Both the position numbers and the translations under genes were made by a program. From contig JAGTTD010000024.1 in the NCBI GenBank assembly GCA_018398585.1, positions 5,918,071-5,982,070 on the forward strand: a stretch of DNA of 64,000 nucleotides, read 5' to 3'. Below are positions 34,776-46,060 of the stretch, one piece after another (the stretch's first letter is position 1; each line of letters opens with the position of its first letter). Under the pieces are notes generated by a model. The model was not told the DNA's origin. It searched no databases and worked only from the letters and a program-made list of their open reading frames with translations. Origin of the DNA: Simmondsia chinensis. Its lineage: Eukaryota > Streptophyta > Magnoliopsida > Caryophyllales > Simmondsiaceae.

Positions 34776-34913
34776 GTAAGAAAGAAGAAAGAGATGTAGA
34801 ATGAAAGGAAATGAACATAGGGGCTGGCCTAATAATCGGCCGAAAAACTAAAACATAAAAGAAATAACGGGCCTAACAAAATTTAGTACGATAAATATAA
34901 AGGCAAAGCTAAC

Positions 34914-35197
34914 TATTAGAGTATAAAATGACCTTTTAGCCATTAGTTGACCTTTTGAGATAATTGAATCATTGACATTATATCAGAGCTTTATTAACCA
35001 AAAGGTCGCGAGTTCGAATCTCAATAGCCTCTTTTTTAACATTAACATAATTTTAGCATAACATATGAAGTGAACTTGTGCAATATCCATATTTCAAGCC
35101 CAATAGGCATTTGCGTGAGGGGGCATGTTAGAGTATAAAACCATTCATAGGCCTTCATCTATCACCTTAAGCTTTTGAAATAGTTGGTTTCTTGACA
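34914..35197 (+). mobile_element. TRIM-like miniature LTR element, copy 2
   Basis: Terminal repeats 34914-34977 and 35126-35197 start TRTTAGAGTATAAAA and end TTGACA. The primer-site-like TTATATCAGAGCT (34978-34990) abuts the left repeat, and GTGAGGGGGCA (35115-35125) abuts the right one. The interior has ACCAAAAGGTC and GAGTTCGAATCTC. The flanks CTAAC/CTAAT are a 4-of-5 duplication. Confidence 0.75.
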
Positions 35198-36171
35198 CTA
35201 ATAGAAATATAAAACAAAAACTATACAAAATACCTAAAACCAAATTCAACAAATATCAGTAATAAGAATATAAAACTAATACTGGAATGTTTTTTGTTGT
35301 CCTTTTTCGATCTGCATGGTATTGCTTCGTGTTAGTGGGGGATTTCTTTTGTTGTTGCTTGTTGTTTGCTTCGGACCCTCCCCTATGCTTTTATGTCTTT
35401 AAAACTTGTACTCCAATTGTCAAAAGAAAAAAATAATAAAATAAAAGGTGTTGAGAACAAAAGAGCACAACAATAAGAACTTCGTGGTAAAATGGAGGAA
35501 AGTATGGAAAATAGTTTATGTGTTTTTCTAAAATCTTTGAAAAAGGAGATACTGAAGAATTGATTTTTAATTTCTTCAATTAGAAATTTGGACTCCTAAA
35601 TAACTTCTTCAATTAAAAAAAAAAAAGGATTAAAAAATTTTCTATTTTCATAAAATCCATTGGCATTTATTTTATAGAGATATGATTTTTTTGAACTTTT
35701 ACTATAGGCCATTTACAAAATCACAACCTTGAAGATAGTACAAGTAGAGCTAACAAAGTACGACCCAACCCAATCCTAATCCCAAAAAAAGTCAATACTT
35801 ATTGGGACTCAAACCTAAAAATAATCCGACCGCAACTTACATTACGTGAACCTAAAATAGGAAGTGACTCTAGCCGAGGTTAACCTGATCCATGATGATC
35901 CAAGACTTGAACCAAAGCTAACCTATAACCTGGAATGACCCCAATAGAAATCTAATTTAATATAGAATCTAAATAATATGATAATTATAGTTATTTTATT
36001 TTTTAGTTTTAGTTATGATTTTCAAGGATGAATAAGATAATAACTATTTAATTTTATTTCTTGAAAAAAGGAAATATTAACCAAAAATAGATTATCAAAA
36101 TAACTCGAACCAAAGCTGACCTAACAAAAACCCATTTTGACCCAATCTGACCTAGACCTTATTGTCAGGTA
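35198..36171. other. intergenic DNA, no gene recognised
   Basis: 35280-35440 (T-rich, then AAAAGAAAAAAATAATAAAATAAAA) could be a truncated LINE 3' end. 35750-36170 has scattered CTAACCT/GACCCAAT-type pieces of a degenerate dispersed repeat. Neither can be assigned with confidence. Confidence 0.4.
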
Positions 36172-36815
36172 TAAGCACGAGAATTAGGATCAAGAGCGAT
36201 TCCCATCACAAGTTAGTAGCAGCAAAACTGTTGATTTATGGGGAAAATGTAAGACAATAAAAAATTTAAAAAAAAAAAATTTTAGGAAAAGTGCCCCCAC
36301 GCAGGATCGAACTACGGACCTTCAGTTTACAAGACTGACGCTCTACCACTGAGCTATAGGGGCTAATTTAGTTGATTTCAAGAATTTGGACATACATAAC
36401 TTAGATCTTTGGGGCCATGATACAACACAAGAAATCAACTGGGTCGGATTTTGGTGTGTTCATTCATGTCATTTTTGGTTTTTATGCATAGTTGAGCCTA
36501 ATTGGATTTTCATCAAATTATATTGGCTTCAAGTCACTTTTAATTTTGGGTCATTCATAGTTCAAGTCATTCTTGGGGTAATTGGTCGGGCTATCATTTA
36601 ATCCAATGGTATTGATATGCATTTTTATTTAAATCTTAATTTGATTTGTTATTATTCTTTTATACAACTTTTTTGTCATACTTTCACTCTCTCTTCATTA
36701 TTGAGAGGGTAACATAATGATTCTGTAGTTCACTCCACATCGAGAATTAATGATGACTTAATAATTATTGAGATCGCGATTAAGAATATTGTTGATTGAA
36801 TAATTTGGATTATTA
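36172..36815. repeat. tRNA-bearing duplicated unit A
   Basis: About 640 bases that recur at 37378-38007 (B) and 43254-43883 (C). The unit carries the tRNA-Thr at 36292-36363 and then co-linear flanking DNA through TTTGGATTATTATAA. The 36386-36601 reading frame within it is not preserved in B and C, so it is not treated as a gene. After 36815 unit A passes into a CACTA end, where B and C continue for another kilobase. Confidence 0.85.
36292..36363 (-). tRNA. tRNA-Thr (UGU anticodon)
   Basis: Read on the minus strand, 72 bases fold into a full cloverleaf. Acceptor GCCCCTA pairs with TGGGGGC with one T-G wobble. The D stem is GCTC/GAGC, the anticodon stem TCAGT/ACTGA with loop CTTGTAA (anticodon TGT, reading ACA), and the T stem CGTAG/CTGCG with loop TTCGATC. 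The internal A box (AGCTCAGTGGTAGAGC) and B box (GTTCGATCC) are intact. TTTT follows one base after the discriminator base, as a Pol III terminator. Unlike units B and C, no stem has a mismatch, so this copy is the likely functional gene. Confidence 0.93.
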
Positions 36816-36829
36816 TAAGGCTAAAATTA

Positions 36830-37157
36830 TATACTCTGTATTAAAATTATATACTCTAAATAGAGACGAACATTGTATTCGTCTCTCAGTAGAGACAGAC
36901 AACTCCAACTTTGTTCCCTCTCTAATTAGAGACGGACAACTCCATCTCTGTTCCGTCTCTAATTAGAGACGGACATTGTGTCTGTCTCTAATTAGAGACG
37001 GATAGTGCCGTCTCTGATTAGAGACGGATCGGAGACAACCCACAATTAGCTGCGCCCAATTTACCTACGGAATTTGTTCCGTCTCTACTCCGTCTCTAAT
37101 GGTTTTCACATAATTTACCTACCAAATTTTCTATCTCTAAATGTATGTTTTCTAGTA
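36830..37157. mobile_element. CACTA transposon terminus (copy in block B)
   Basis: The inverted right end reads TACTAGAAAACATACATTTA, close to the CACTAG start of plant CACTA elements. Inward lie many copies of the subterminal motif TTAGAGACGGA in both orientations, such as TCTCTAATTAGAGACGGA. CACTA transposases bind such repeats. The other end of the element was not found, and the terminal C is changed to T in both B and C. Confidence 0.6.
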
Positions 37158-37484
37158 TGTATTAACTACAATTCAAGACAATACAACTACGATTCATGAC
37201 AACGAGGTTCACATATAAGCTCAAGCGAGATTCTATCTTAAAACCAATTGTCTTCGACTGAAGTAGTCCATTAAACTTATACATTGGTTTCTTCTCATGC
37301 ATAACCATATTGGACGATTGTTATGCAAGTCCTTGACAGTTTATTATGGGCTTATTTATTGTTCACAATTTCAAAGATAGCACAAGAATTCGCATTGAGA
37401 GCGATTGACATCACAAGAAGTTAGTAGTAGTGAAAATGCTGATTTATGGGGAAAATGTGAGAGAAAATAAAAAGGGAAGCGAAG

Positions 37485-37556
37485 TGCCCCCACACAGGAT
37501 CGAACTACGGACCTTCAGTTTACAAGACTGACGCTGTACCACTGAGCTATAGCGGC
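37485..37556 (-). pseudogene. tRNA-Thr pseudogene, unit B
   Basis: Same 72-base layout as the intact gene, with anticodon TGT. The acceptor has a G-G clash (GCCGCTA against TGGGGGC), the D stem has a C-C clash (GCTC/CAGC), and the T stem has an extra G-T wobble. The A box is damaged, so expression is unlikely. Confidence 0.85.
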
Positions 37557-39004
37557 CAATCATAGCAGCATTCAAAGATACATAACTTAGATGCTTGGAG
37601 CCATAATAGAGCACAAGAAATCAACTGGGTCGGATTTTGGTGTATTCATTCATGTTATTTTTGGTTTTTATGCATAGTTGAGCCTAATTGGATTTTCATC
37701 AAATTATATTGGCTTCAAGTCACTTTTAATTTTGGGTCATTCATAGTTTAGGTCATTCTTGGGATAATTTGTTGGGCTATCCTTTAATCCAATGGTATTG
37801 ATATGCATTTTTATTTAAATCTTAATTTTATTTGTTATTATTCTTTTATACAGCTTTTTTTTTGTCATACTTTCAATCTCTCTTCGTTATTGAGAGGGTA
37901 ACATACTGATTTTATAGTTCACTCCACATCAAGATTTAATGATGACTTAATAATTATTGAGATCGCGATTAAAGATATTGTTGATTTGAATAATTTGGAT
38001 TATTATAATAATCACAATAGTAAAGTACAGAAGCATTTTTGAGAATTCATATTTTAGAAACAGAAATAAATGTAAATTATGAATAACAATTTTCAGCTTC
38101 TATAGAAAAGAAAGGTCTTAAAATGAACCAAATATTTGTAGCTAAATAAACTACTCGAGCTATAAATACACAATCTAGCTATTAATGGATTTTAAAGTTC
38201 CGACGTAATTGTAATAAGTAATCGAATTGAAGCAAACTAGTAGTTAAAGGGTGTCTTTGATGAATTTGAAGATTAATCACTTTTGAAGCAAGGTGGGTCT
38301 TCAAAATATTTATTGTGATTTTATTTTCTAAATATAGTTAGTTCTCGCATGTAATTATTTTGTTTACTTTAAGACAATATGTGAATAAGCATGTTGGTAA
38401 AAACTGATGATTTATCTGTCTTGACTGAAGAAGTATAATTACAATCATACTATTTGGTGTTTGAGTGGTATGAACTACATATAAATTTTTTTGGGAGTGG
38501 TAGATAAGATACAACAATATGTCTAAATAGGAACGCTAACATTTAGGAATAGGCAGATTAGCTTCATACCTAAGACCTCCTACTTCCAGAATGAGCAGCA
38601 TAACCATTATACTCACTCTATTAACTCAGTAACTGTTTGTAAATGTTTAAATCATATCTCGCATATAAAATATACTTTACCAACATAGTTATTATCCTAC
38701 AAATATAGGTCTTTATAGTACTAGGGAGCCATTAAAGCCGGAAATTTTTGGTTCTAACCTGGAATTAGTGATGGAAAACTTAGACAGGTAATAGAGACAG
38801 ATTTGTGGTAGAATATTGTGACATTCAAGACGACCGTCTTAAGTTCGTTCAAAAGGTAGGGTGAACAGTAATTCTGTTTTCTATAGATTTGAGATAAAGA
38901 TAAGGCTCCATAGATTTAATGTTAGTAACACATTAAAGATGACAGAAACTGTGACAAAATAATTAAAAAATAGAGACACATTAGAAACAACATGTATCTC
39001 GTGA

Positions 39005-39840
39005 TGATGTAGCCCTGGGTTTTTTCAAGTGGAGTCATTGCCTCATGGGCCATTTTATTGGGGGCCGAGTCGCACTTTCGTGTTGTACTGCTATTGCTAC
39101 ATCCCTTCGGGGATCGAGGGGCCTTGAATGTATTATCCCCTATAAAGCGGGCTATTTCTTTCGTTTTCGCTCCAATGACGAGGCTCATAAGGTCCTCCAA
39201 GATGGTCCTTGGCATTTTAAGGGTCATTATTTAACCCTTATCATTGGTTCCTAGATGATATCAGACCTCGGGTTGAGCCGTCAACCCTTCCGATTTGGGT
39301 CCAAATACATGGGCTCCATGCGCCCTTAGGGACGGGTAAGGCTTTAAGCTCGATTGTTAGTGGGGTTGGACGTCCCCTCTACATGGACCAACCGACTCTT
39401 GATGGGACCTCTATTCAATATGCTCGTGTATGCGTAGAAATTGATGCTCGGAAACCACTTCCTAGTGGTATGGAGGTTCATTTTGAGGATCTTTGAATCC
39501 CGATCGCTTTCAAGTATGAAGGTTTGCCCCCTATATGCCCTAAGTGTTTGACTTTTGTTCACTCTTGTCCGGACTCCTCTCCTCGTCCACCGATTGAGAT
39601 CATTTATAGTGCTAAAACTCGTCATCGTGGTCGGCAACGTAAAACGAGGGCGGTTCTTGGGCTCGGGAAAAATATTGGGGTTGATGAAGTTTGCCCACAT
39701 GATTTGGGCCTAAAAATGTTGACTAAGACTCTCAAAATGGTATTGGACCTGAAAATCAAAGCCAAAAGCCCAGAAAAAACCATTCAAGCATCTTTTATTG
39801 GGCCTCTAACTTGTAGGCATACTAGCCCACTGTTTTTCTT
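39005..39840 (+). pseudogene. DUF4283/zinc-knuckle ORF1 (gag-like) fragment
   Basis: Three frames must be combined. 39045-39254 gives SNDEAHKVLQDGPWHFKGHYLTLI, the DUF4283 core. About 39400-39500 gives IQYARVCVEIDARKPLPSG. About 39510-39560 gives FKYEGLPPICPKCLTFVHSC, a zf-CCHC-like knuckle. In plant LINEs and related elements this protein binds element RNA. The frameshifts and the stop after ILxIFE/VHFEDL show decay. The longest open frame (39524-40186) extends past the conserved part only by chance. Confidence 0.6.
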
Positions 39841-40148
39841 GGCCCAGCATGCTGCTTGGCTCACTTCTCCTCATGCTGGGAGCCCCTGGCCCCCAGTTGC
39901 TTCGAGGCCTCCTGGGCCCATCAGGGTAGCAGGGGGCGGGCTGGCCCCTGCTACATGCCTCTCAGGCCCAGCTCAGAACCAGCAGGGGGTGTCCTGGGCC
40001 CAGGTGGTGCAGGCCCACCCGGGCCCCCACTTTATGTTGTATGTATCCCTCTCCTATGTCATTTTCTCACATTTTCTTTTTGATTGTGTAGATGAAGATC
40101 TGATTTTATACACCTCAGATTTAATATTTTATACACATGTCCAAATTT

Positions 40149-41890
40149 GTGATGCTTATGACAGTTTTTTTTTGGTGTATTTGTGATTCTTATGGTAATT
40201 GACTCAAGTTGATGGTGATTTTGAACACTTATGATAGAAAAATCTGACATTTACTGTTTTTTGGTGTATTTTGGGTGTAATTGTGATGCTTATGGTGATT
40301 GACACAAGTTGGTGGCGATTTTGTTAGCTAATGATAGAAAATTTTGACATTTACAATTTTTTGGTGTATTTTGGGTTTATTTGTGATGCTTATGATGATT
40401 GATGCAAGTTGGTGGTGATTTTGTATGCTAATGATAGAAAAATCTAAACATTTACAGTTTTTGGGGTGTATTTTGGATGTACTTGTGATGCTTATGGTTA
40501 TTGACACAAGTTAGTGGATATTTTGTATGTTAATGATAGAAATATCTGAACATTTATAGTTTTTGGGTGTATTTTGGGTGCATTTGTGATGCTTATGGTG
40601 ATTGACACAAGTTGGTGGTGATTTTGTATGTTAATGATAGAAAAATCTGAACATTTATAGTTTTTAGGGTGTATTTTGGGTGCATTTGTGATGCTTATGG
40701 TGATTGACACAAGTAAGTGGTGATTCTGTATGCTAATGATAGAAACATATGAAAATTCACAGTTTTTGGGTGTATTTTGGGTGTATTTTGGGCGTACTTG
40801 TGATGCTTATGGTTATTGACACAAGTTGGCGGTGATTTTGTATGTTAATGATAGAAAAATTTGAACGTTTACAGTTTTTGGGGTTTATTTTGGGTATATT
40901 TTTGGTGCATTTGTGATGCTTATGGTGATTGACACAAGTTAGTGGTGATTCTGTATGTTAATGATAGAAAAATCTAAAAATTCACAGTTTTTGGGTGTAC
41001 TTGTGATGCTTATGGTGATTGACACAAGTTGGTGATGATTTTGTACGTTAATGATAGAAAAATCTGAACATTTACAGTTTTTGGGTGTATTTTGGGTGCA
41101 TTAGTGATGCTTAGGGTGATTGACACAAGTTAGTGGTGATTCTGTATGCTACTGATAGAAAAATATGACAATTCATAGTTTTTGGATGTATTTTGGGTGT
41201 ACTTGTGATGCTTATGGTCATGGACACAAGTTGGTGGTGATTTTGTATGTTAATGATAGAAAAATCTGAACATTTATAGTTTTTGGGTGTACATTGGGTA
41301 CATTTGTGATGCTTAGGGTGATTGACACAAGTTAGTGGTAATTCTATATGCTAATGATAGAAAAATATGAAAATTCATAGTTTTTGGATGTATTTTGGGT
41401 GTACTTGTGATGCTTATGGTTATTGACACAAGTTGGTGGTGATTTTGTATGTTAATGATAGAAAAATCTAAACATTTATAGTTTTAGGGTGTATTTTGGG
41501 TGTACTTGTGATGCTTATGGTTATTGACACAAGTTGGTGATGATTTTGTATGTTAATGATAGAAAAATCTGAACATTTATAGTTTTAGGGTGTATTTTGG
41601 GTGCATTTGTGATGCTTATTGTGATGCTTATTGTGATTGACACGAGTTAGTGATAATTCTGATTGCTAATAATAGAAAAATCTGAAAGTTCACAATTTTT
41701 GGGTGTATTTGTGATGCTTATAGTTATTGACACAAGTTGTTGGTGATTTTATATTTTAGTGATAGAAAAATCTGAATATTTACAATTTTTGGGTGTATTT
41801 TGGGTGCATTTGTGATGTTTATGGTGATTGACATAAGTTAGTGGTGATTCTATATGGTAATGATAGAAAAATTTGAAAATTCACAGTGGT
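40149..41890. repeat. tandem array, about 17 units of ~102 bases with partly alternating A/B types
   Basis: TGATGCTTAT recurs at about 40284, 40384, 40486, 40587, 40689, 40801, 40914, 41004, 41105, 41206, 41307, 41408, 41509, 41610 and 41712, with degenerate copies at each end. Units differ in two linked places. Type A has TTGGTGGTGATTTTGTATG and GAACATTTA. Type B has TTAGTGGTGATTCTGTATG and AAAATTCA. From about 40600 the order is largely A-B-A-B, which suggests expansion of a dimer. Confidence 0.92.
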
Positions 41891-42395
41891 GATTCTGTCA
41901 ACTAAGACACCCTCATGATGCGCGTCATGGGTACTATTGTTTTAAGGTGGTTGTGTTTTGTTCTTATCTAGTTTTTGTTTTTGTTGTTTGTCATTTGTTG
42001 TTCGTTTTTGTTTGTCGGGGTCATGTTGTTTGTCAGTGCGTCCTGCTTATATCTTGAGCTCTTTGTTCTTTCTTATATGATTTGCGTTGAACCCTTGCAA
42101 AACATGTTGTTTCAAGATCTTCTGCTCTAATGGCCTGGTTGAACTGAGAGAAGGCTGAGGCTTCTTCATATGAGAGGGCAAACGTGCAACATGGAGTTGT
42201 GTTGGTGTATGGATTTTCTCAGGGGGTAGCACGCCTATAACTTTATGTTCATTTCTTTAGTTCTGATTTTTTTCCCGTTATGATATATTTCCTCACTGTA
42301 CTTTAGTTTCTTTCAATGAAATGTTCAATTATAAAAAAGTTATTTGTGTCAAAACTTTTTTATGGCTTATAAATTGTATGCTTAATTTTATTTTG

Positions 42396-43033
42396 TAGGA
42401 GTGGAAAGTAATGCATGGGGAGGTATTCAAATGTGCGCACGTTCGACAACAAGGAGATCGGGTTTCCGGCGGCCTATTTCAGATTAGTTTATTTTTTGTA
42501 CTCTGAATTATCAAATAAAAAAAGCCTTTTGTATCACGAATGTTGTATTTGCTTTATGGATCTACTCGAATCAAGAAACAATGTATTTGGAATTTGATGT
42601 CTTTGTTACTATATGAGTTTGTTTTGATTATTGAAATTGTATTGCCTTTTATATTTATTTTCTTTATATTTCGGTTACAAAAAATTTATATCAGGTGATA
42701 AAGGTTATTGTATTAAAAAATTTACATATAAGGCTGAAATTATATACTCTGTATTAAAATTATATACTCTAAATAGAGACGAATATTGTATTCGTCTCTC
42801 ATTAGAGACAGACAACTCCAACTTTGTGCCCTCTCTAATTAGAGACAGACAACTCCATCTCTGTTCTGTCTCTAATTAGAGAAGGACATTGTGTCTGTCT
42901 CTAATCGGAGACAACCCACAATTAGCTACGCCCAATTTACCTACGGAATTTGTTCCATCTCTACTCCGTCTCTAATGGTTTTCACATAATTTACCTACCA
43001 AATTTTCTATCTCTAAATGTATGTTTTCTAGTA
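42396..43033 (+). mobile_element. CACTA transposon remnant (copy leading into block C)
   Basis: The right end (to 43033) and subterminal TTAGAGACGGA repeats match those of block B. Just left of the duplicated part, 42403-42490 reads EWKVMHGEVFKCAHVRQQGD, which resembles the short segment of plant CACTA-associated proteins (Transposase_24 type, EVF...TH...DG). That protein match is weak. Compared with block B, about 41 bases are missing between two TTAGAGACGGA copies (near 42904). Confidence 0.45.
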
Positions 43034-43360
43034 TGTATTAACTACAATTCAAGACAATACAACTACGATTCATGACAACGAGGTTCACATATAAGCTTGA
43101 GCGGGATTCTATCTTAAAACCAATTGTCTTCGACTGAAGTAGTCCATTAAACTTATACATTGGTTTCTTCTCATGCATAACCATATTGGACGATTGTTAT
43201 GCAAGTCCTTGACAGTTTATTATGGGCTTATTTAGTGTTCACAATTTCAAAGATAGCACAAGAATTCGCATTGAGAGCAATTGACAACACAAGAAGTTAG
43301 TAGTAGTGAAAATGCTGATTTATGGGGAAAATGTGAGAGAAAATAAAAAGGGAAGCGAAG

Positions 43361-43432
43361 TGCCCCCACGCAGGATCGAACTACGGACCTTCAGTTTACA
43401 AGACAGACGCTGTACCACTGAGCTATAGCGGC
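43361..43432 (-). pseudogene. tRNA-Thr pseudogene, unit C
   Basis: Shares the acceptor G-G and D-stem C-C clashes of unit B and adds a T-T clash in the anticodon stem (TCTGT/ACTGA). The T stem is intact. It is not expected to be a working tRNA. Confidence 0.85.
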
Positions 43433-44875
43433 CAATCATAGCAGCATTCAAAGATACATAACTTAGATGCTTGGAGCCATAATAGAGCACAAGAAATCAA
43501 CTGGGTCGGATTTTGGTGTATTCATTCATGTCATTTTTGGTGTTTATGCATAGTTGAGCCCAATTGGATTTTCATCAAATTATATTGGCTTCAAGTCACT
43601 TTTAATTTTGGGTCATTCATAGTTTAGGTCATTCTTGTGGTAATTGGTCGGGCTATCCTTTAATCCAATGGTATTGATATGCATTTTTATTTAAATCTTA
43701 ATTTGATTTGTTATTATTCTTTTATACAACTTTTTTGTCATACTTTCACTCTCTCTTCATTATTGAGAGGGTAACATAATGATTCTTTAGTTCACTCCAC
43801 ATCAAGAATTAATGATGACTTAATAATTATTGAGATCGCGATTAAGAATATTGTTGATTGAATAATTTGGATTATTATAATAATCACAATATTAAAGTAC
43901 ATAAGCATATTTGAGAACTCATATTTTAGAAACAGAAATAAGTGCAAATTATGAATAACAATCTTCCACTTCTATAGAAAAGAAAGGTCTTAAATTTAAC
44001 CATAGCTAAATAAACTACTATAGTTATAAATACACAATCTGGCTATTAATGGATTTAATAGTTCTGACATAATTGTAATAATTAATCGAATTGAAACAAA
44101 CTAGTAGTTAAAGGGTGTTTGATGAACTTTGATGTAATTGTAATAATTAATCGAATTGAAACAAATTAGTAGTTAAAGGGTGTCTGATGAATTTGAAGAT
44201 TAATCACTTTTGTTTTCAAGCAAGGTGGGTCTTCAAAATATTTATCATAATTTTAATTTCTAAATATAATTAGTTCTCGCATGTAATTATTTTGTTGACT
44301 TTAAGATAATATGTGAATAAGCACGTTGGTAAAAATTGGTGATTTATCTGTCATGATTGAAGAAGTATAATTACAATTTTACCATTTGGTGTCTGAGTGG
44401 TATGAACTACTTATAAATCTTTTTGAAGTGGTAAAGAAGATACAACGATAGGTCTAAACAGGAATACTAACATTTAGGAATGTGGAGATAAGCTTCGTAC
44501 CTAAGACTGCTCGCTTGCAAAAATGAGTAGCTTAACCATTATACTAACTCTCATAGCTCAGTAACTGTTTGTAAATGTTTAAATCATATCTCGCACATAA
44601 ATTATACTTTACCAACATAGTTATTATCCTACCACTATAGGTCTTTACAATACTGGAGAGCTATTAAAGCAGGAAATTTTTGTTTCTAATTTGGAACTAG
44701 TGATGCTTTAGTGAGGAATTAGTAACGGAAAATTTACAAAGGTGATAGAGACAAATTTATGATAGAATATTGTTACAATCCGGACGACCGTCATAAGTTT
44801 GTTCAAAAGGTAGGGTGAATAGTAATTCTTTTTTTCTAATAGATTTGAGATAAAGACAAGGCGTCATAGATTTAA

Positions 44876-45969
44876 GGCTAATTTATGAAAAGACCCCTTG
44901 AACATTAGAATTAAACGCAACACACCTCCCTAAACTTTTAATTTTATAAAATAGGTCCCTGAACTTTCTAACTAAACACAACACACCCCCTATACTTTTA
45001 ATTTCATAAAATAATCTCCTGAATTTTGTTATTACATATAACACACCCCCTAAACTTTGCAATTAAATACAATACACCCTCTATACTTTTAATTTCAAAA
45101 AATAGCCCTTGAACTTTGTAAATATACACAACTAACCCCTCGAACTTTGTTCATAAATGCAATTATATTAATAAATTTGAAATTAAAATAATTTAAAACA
45201 AATTATGAAAAAAAATTTTGTAAAAAGTTTGAAAAACTACAATAATGTTTTTTTTAATTGGAAAAATTTAGATTAATAAATTTAAAATTAAAAAAAGTAT
45301 CAAATTAAAATCATAAATTTTCTAATTTTGTATAAAAACATGAATTTTCTATTTTTATGCGAAAACTATTTTCAAGAAAAAGATAAGATAATAAATTTTA
45401 CAAAAAATAATTTATAATAAAATATAGTAATAATATTATAAATTTAGAATATAATAAAATATTTTTTTTAAAAAAATATTATAAGAAAAAATATAATAAA
45501 TTTTTTAAAGTATAATTTCAAAATTAGATTAATAAATTTAAACTCAAAAATTGTACAAAATTCAAAATTTAAAAATAAATTCTGAAAAATAATTACTAAA
45601 ATATTGAAAAATAAAAGTTAAAAATATTATTATATTTTTTAAAACTTTTTTCAAAAAATTATTTTTTCATATTTTGTTTAAAATTTTTAATTTTATTTTT
45701 AATTTAAAATTTATTATTGTCTAATGGGTGTATTGCGATTAGTAACAAAGTTCAGGGGGTGAGTTTTGAGTAATAACAAAATTCAAGGGCTAAACTAAAA
45801 GTGTAAATGTGTATTGTGTTTAATTATAAGGTTCAGAGGGTTATTCTATGAAATTGAAAGTGCAGGGGGTGTGTTGTGTCTAATTACAAAGTTCAAAGGC
45901 TTATTTTATAAATTAAAAGTACAATAGGTATGTTGTGTTTAATTGTAAGGGTCTTTCTATAATTTGGCC
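44876..45969. mobile_element. Mutator-like (MULE-type) non-autonomous element
   Basis: Inverted ends GGCTAATTTATGAAAAGACC and, on the right, inverted GGCCAAATTATAGAAAGACC. They are flanked by a perfect 9-base duplication TAGATTTAA (44867-44875 and 45970-45978). The uninterrupted site is present once in block B (38911-38919). Long inverted arms contain tandem AACACACCCCCTAAACTTT-type units. The AT-rich middle encodes nothing. A 9-base duplication is characteristic of Mutator-like transposition. Confidence 0.88.
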
Positions 45970-46060
45970 TAGATTTAATGTTAGTAAAACATAAAAGATG
46001 GCAAAAACTATGATAAAAAAAAAATTAAAAATAGAGACGGATTAGAAATTACATGTCTTG

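Larger units (their letters stand above)
36815..38998. repeat. segmental duplication block B
   Basis: About 2.2 kb matching block C (42728-46060, minus the Mutator-like insert there): the CACTA terminus, about 220 bases of spacer, the tRNA-bearing unit and roughly 1 kb downstream. The match ends at about 38998 (ACATGTATCTCGT), where LINE-like sequence begins. It is mostly AT-rich and non-coding. Confidence 0.85.
38999..42336 (+). mobile_element. LINE-like remnant carrying a satellite array
   Basis: 5' part (39000-40050): scraps of a plant DUF4283/zinc-knuckle ORF1 protein. Middle (40149-41890): a 102-base tandem array. 3' part (41930-42336): T/G-rich sequence with CTTTCAATGAAATG followed by TTATAAAAAAG, typical of plant LINE tails. 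No endonuclease or reverse transcriptase is seen. It begins exactly where block B stops matching block C, which fits an insertion there. Target duplication was not identified. Confidence 0.5.
42728..46060. repeat. segmental duplication block C
   Basis: Co-linear with block B (36815-38998), interrupted by a 1.1-kb Mutator-like insertion at 44876-45969. A local tandem duplication of about 57 bases (around 44076-44178, GTAATTGTAATAATTAATCGAATTG twice) is also specific to this copy. Confidence 0.85.

Noticed and set aside
36386..36601. 71-codon frame next to the intact tRNA
   Set aside because: The same sequence in units B and C is not kept open, and the region is duplicated non-coding flank.
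39524..40186. 220-codon open frame
   Set aside because: Only its first 20 or so residues belong to the LINE ORF1 knuckle. The rest is a chance extension through GC-rich and then repeat sequence.
40149..41890. Possible CRISPR-like array
   Set aside because: Units are contiguous 102-base tandem repeats with no unique spacers, in a plant nuclear context.
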